NCBI GenBank assembly: GCA_031761405.1
Contig: JASEVX010000010.1
Coordinates: forward strand, 29,496,059-29,560,058
DNA: 64,000 nt
Direction: 5' to 3'
Source: Serripes groenlandicus
Lineage: Eukaryota; Mollusca; Bivalvia; Cardiida; Cardiidae
The notes under the pieces are model-generated. The model saw only the letters and a program-made list of their open reading frames with translations. It ran no database searches and was not told the origin of the DNA. Shown one piece after another: positions 61,671-64,000 of the stretch (the first letter of the stretch is position 1; every line of letters begins with the position of its first letter). The position numbers and the translations under genes were made by a program.

Positions 61671-62026
61671 AATGTCTCCTTCTGTACCACTTTGTCCATT
61701 GCAATCCACCTTCATAAGAATGTTCCTTAATGCTTATCCTCTTTGCAATGGAAATGCATTTGTTTTGAAAATACTGGCCTGATTTAAAAATAATTTGGCC
61801 CAAGTGTTCATCCTGTTCAAATATTGATTAAATTATTTCAATCCTTGAAAAGCATGGCTTATTCTACTGGTAAATGCATTTGAAAAACTTCTTATACTCA
61901 TGTTTTACATAGCAAATACATGAGATGATATAAGGGACACGGTTGCATAAGTCTAATCAGTAATAAGAATATTATAGTGCTGTAAGATAACAATTTAATG
62001 TTTAGAAAAACATAATTGGTTAGGTT

Positions 62027-62762
62027 TTTATACGCCCATTTTTTAACGGAAATGACGGGCGGCGTCCAGTATGTTGTCAGCTCAATAACAGATAAGTTAG
62101 ATAACTAGCCATATCGCTTTAGTCAATCAAGAGTTATTGCCCTTTATTTATAGAAATTACCTAAAATTGGTCTTGTCAGCTCAATTTAGAAGCCTTCGTT
62201 AAATCATCACCAAATTTGATCATAATGTGTATTGGCATAATATCTCAGATAAGTTTGATAACTTGCCATATTGCTTTAGTCAATCGAGAGTTATCGCTCT
62301 TTAATTATAGAAATTACCTAAAATTTGTCTTGTCAACTCAATAACTTTAGAAGCCTTTGACCAATCAACAAATAAATCATCACCAAATTTGATCAGAATG
62401 TGTATTGGGATAATATCTCAGACAAGTTCGATAACTAGCCATATCGCTTCAGTCAATCGAGAGTAATCGCCCTTTAATTATAGAAATTATCTAAAATTGG
62501 TATTATCAGCTAAATAACTTGTGAAGCCTTTATCCGATCATCAATAAATTTAGACAATATGTTAATGGGCAGAATATCTTGATCAAGTTCAATAACTTAC
62601 CATGTTATCTTAGTCACTACACACTTATGTCCCTCGGATTGGCCAAAACTGTACTAACAGTGTTCACTCTCTTAATTTGCCTGACGTACAACCAATTATC
62701 ACTATACTTGGTCTAAAAAAAAACAGGACAGGCGTATTTTGTGACATTTGGCGCTCTTGTTT
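62027..62762. mobile_element. Element with about 3.5 internal tandem repeats
   Basis: Starts TTTTATACGCCCATTTTTTA and ends GGCGTATTTTGTGACATTTG, then GCGCTCTTGTTT. Units of about 157-173 bases start near 62090, 62247, 62420 and 62581, with AGTTTGATAACT-GCCATAT and TTATAGAAATTACCTAAAAT. Confidence 0.65.
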
Positions 62763-62919
62763 AAATTACAATTAAACTATAACAAGCTCTGATTTATTAG
62801 GAAATCCTTTTTTTGGTAAAGAACATGAGGCATTTACCAAATGTGACTTTCTTTGAGGACAATCTTGATCGTAAATTAAATGTCTTTAGCTTCATTTTGA
62901 GACCTTATAGTTTTAACTG

Positions 62920-62985
62920 GTAAAACACCTGGTCTAGCCAGGAGTTCTGAGTTCAAATCTCAGTAGGGAAAAAAATACACTGTAG
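62920..62985 (+). repeat. tRNA-like sequence
   Basis: TTAACTGGTAAAACACCTGG and GAGTTCAAATCTCAGTAGGG resemble A and B boxes. The arms are not convincing for an intact tRNA. Confidence 0.35.
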
Positions 62986-63088
62986 CTAAATACATACAAT
63001 TTAATCAATATCAGCACAGCTTTTATGATAATCCTCAATCCATTGTGCAATATCCACCAGCAACTATTTATTTAAACAACGGCTGCTT

Positions 63089-63291
63089 TTAACCCTTTCC
63101 CACCTGTCGACACATTTAGACACATCTGCAACAGACGACTTTAGAAAACATTGTGACAAAAGGAGGATTGCTCAAAATGAGCAACTTTTTTCAGTAATTA
63201 TACCTACAACTATAGAGAATTTTCATTTTTTTGAGCTTACATTTTTAAAGTTGTCTGTTGCAGATTTATTGTATGTGGGAAAGGATTAAAC
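63089..63291. mobile_element. Foldback MITE
   Basis: From TTAACCCTTTCCCACCTGTC, with CATCTGCAACAGACGAC, to TTGTCTGTTGCAGATTTATT and TATGTGGGAAAGGATTAA. Clear inverted arms. Confidence 0.75.
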
Positions 63292-64000
63292 TACTTGACC
63301 AATTTTAACTGAACTGCACAGAAATATTGACTTGGTGTCCTCTTTCAAAATGTTCAAAGGAATAAATTCTGTGTTGAAATCTGGAAACTACCCCAACAGA
63401 AAAGAAGTAAAGTGACACAATGTTTAGTTATTCTGATATTTCTGTATAATTTGGCAGGAAAGTTCCTTATGTAACCCTAAAAATATTCAAATAATTTTGA
63501 TTGGTTGAAAAATATTATCCGCATGTGGCATGAGAAAAGGAAGTTGCAGGTATAATTTCAAAGTTATAACACTGTTGCATTAATTATCCTTATGTGACCA
63601 TCCATACACTTATTCAAGTCATATTTATTAAATAAAAACCAATGTTGCCAGGCATTATCAGAGTGTGGGGTCTTGTTTCAAGATAATTTGGCTTAAAATA
63701 CATTATGTTGCTCTTTCCAGAGTGGTTTAAGATCAATGCTGCCAAAAAGTATCAGAAAGGGAGTAAAATAACAATTTTCCTCTTAAACTGCATGTCTTAT
63801 GACAAGATAAATTGACAAAAAACGTTCTTTAATTAACCCTCTACATAAATTGTTTAAGGAATATTGATTAGTTCAAAGCAATGCTGAAATGTGGTTCAGT
63901 TGGCAGATTCTTTTTATACAAAGACATATAAACATATTTTATATGTTAATTCATGCATTTATTATAGTTATCAGGATATTCCCTCGAACTTCATGGTCAT
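63292..64000. other. No gene seen
   Basis: AT-rich tail of the window. Strings such as CAAGATAATTTGGC and GTTCCTTATGTAACCCT faintly resemble the repeat at 40011-40996, but too weakly to call. Confidence 0.35.

Overview
This is a window of animal genomic DNA, most likely from a bivalve mollusc. It has introns with GT/AG borders, a metazoan ankyrin/ZU5/UPA/death-domain gene, tRNA-headed SINEs and many AT-rich foldback repeats. The bivalve call (perhaps a dreissenid or myid clam) rests on the general look of the repeats and is inference. There is no bacterial-type gene organisation, CRISPR array, rRNA gene or convincing intact tRNA gene.

Layout. 1-9.3 kb is intergenic and packed with foldback (hairpin) elements. 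They begin CCCTTTCCCACAT, end ATGTGGGAAAGGG and sit in TTAA, as piggyBac-type MITEs do. 9.68-45.39 kb holds one multi-exon plus-strand gene, assembled here from exons whose splice phases agree from start to stop. It encodes four ankyrin-repeat exons, a two-part ZU5-like region, a UPA domain and two death domains, about 936-940 residues by my model. Inside it, a segment of roughly 9.3 kb is tandemly duplicated (cassette A about 14.3-23.55 kb, cassette B about 23.55-34.42 kb). Each cassette carries a complete set from the fourth ankyrin exon to the end of UPA. Both cassettes enter in phase 0 and leave in phase 1, so A cannot be spliced onto B in frame, but either can replace the other between the shared ankyrin exons and the shared death-domain exons. 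Cassette A has lost the ZU5 exon acceptor that B keeps, so B looks like the working copy.

45.4-64 kb is intergenic. It holds a decayed hAT transposon on the minus strand (55.6-58.4 kb), an element with perfect 65-base inverted repeats (47.6-48.7 kb), a second MITE family, several SINEs, more foldback elements and two longer repeats with internal tandem repeats. Two copies of an anonymous repeat (54.05 and 55.54 kb) preserve reciprocal empty sites: one carries a foldback MITE, the other the hAT element.

How the parts act together: ankyrin repeats usually bind protein partners, ZU5-UPA forms a regulatory supramodule in ankyrin, UNC5 and PIDD proteins, and death domains pair with other death domains. 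An adaptor or sensor role in signalling or cell death is a reasonable inference, not something the sequence proves.
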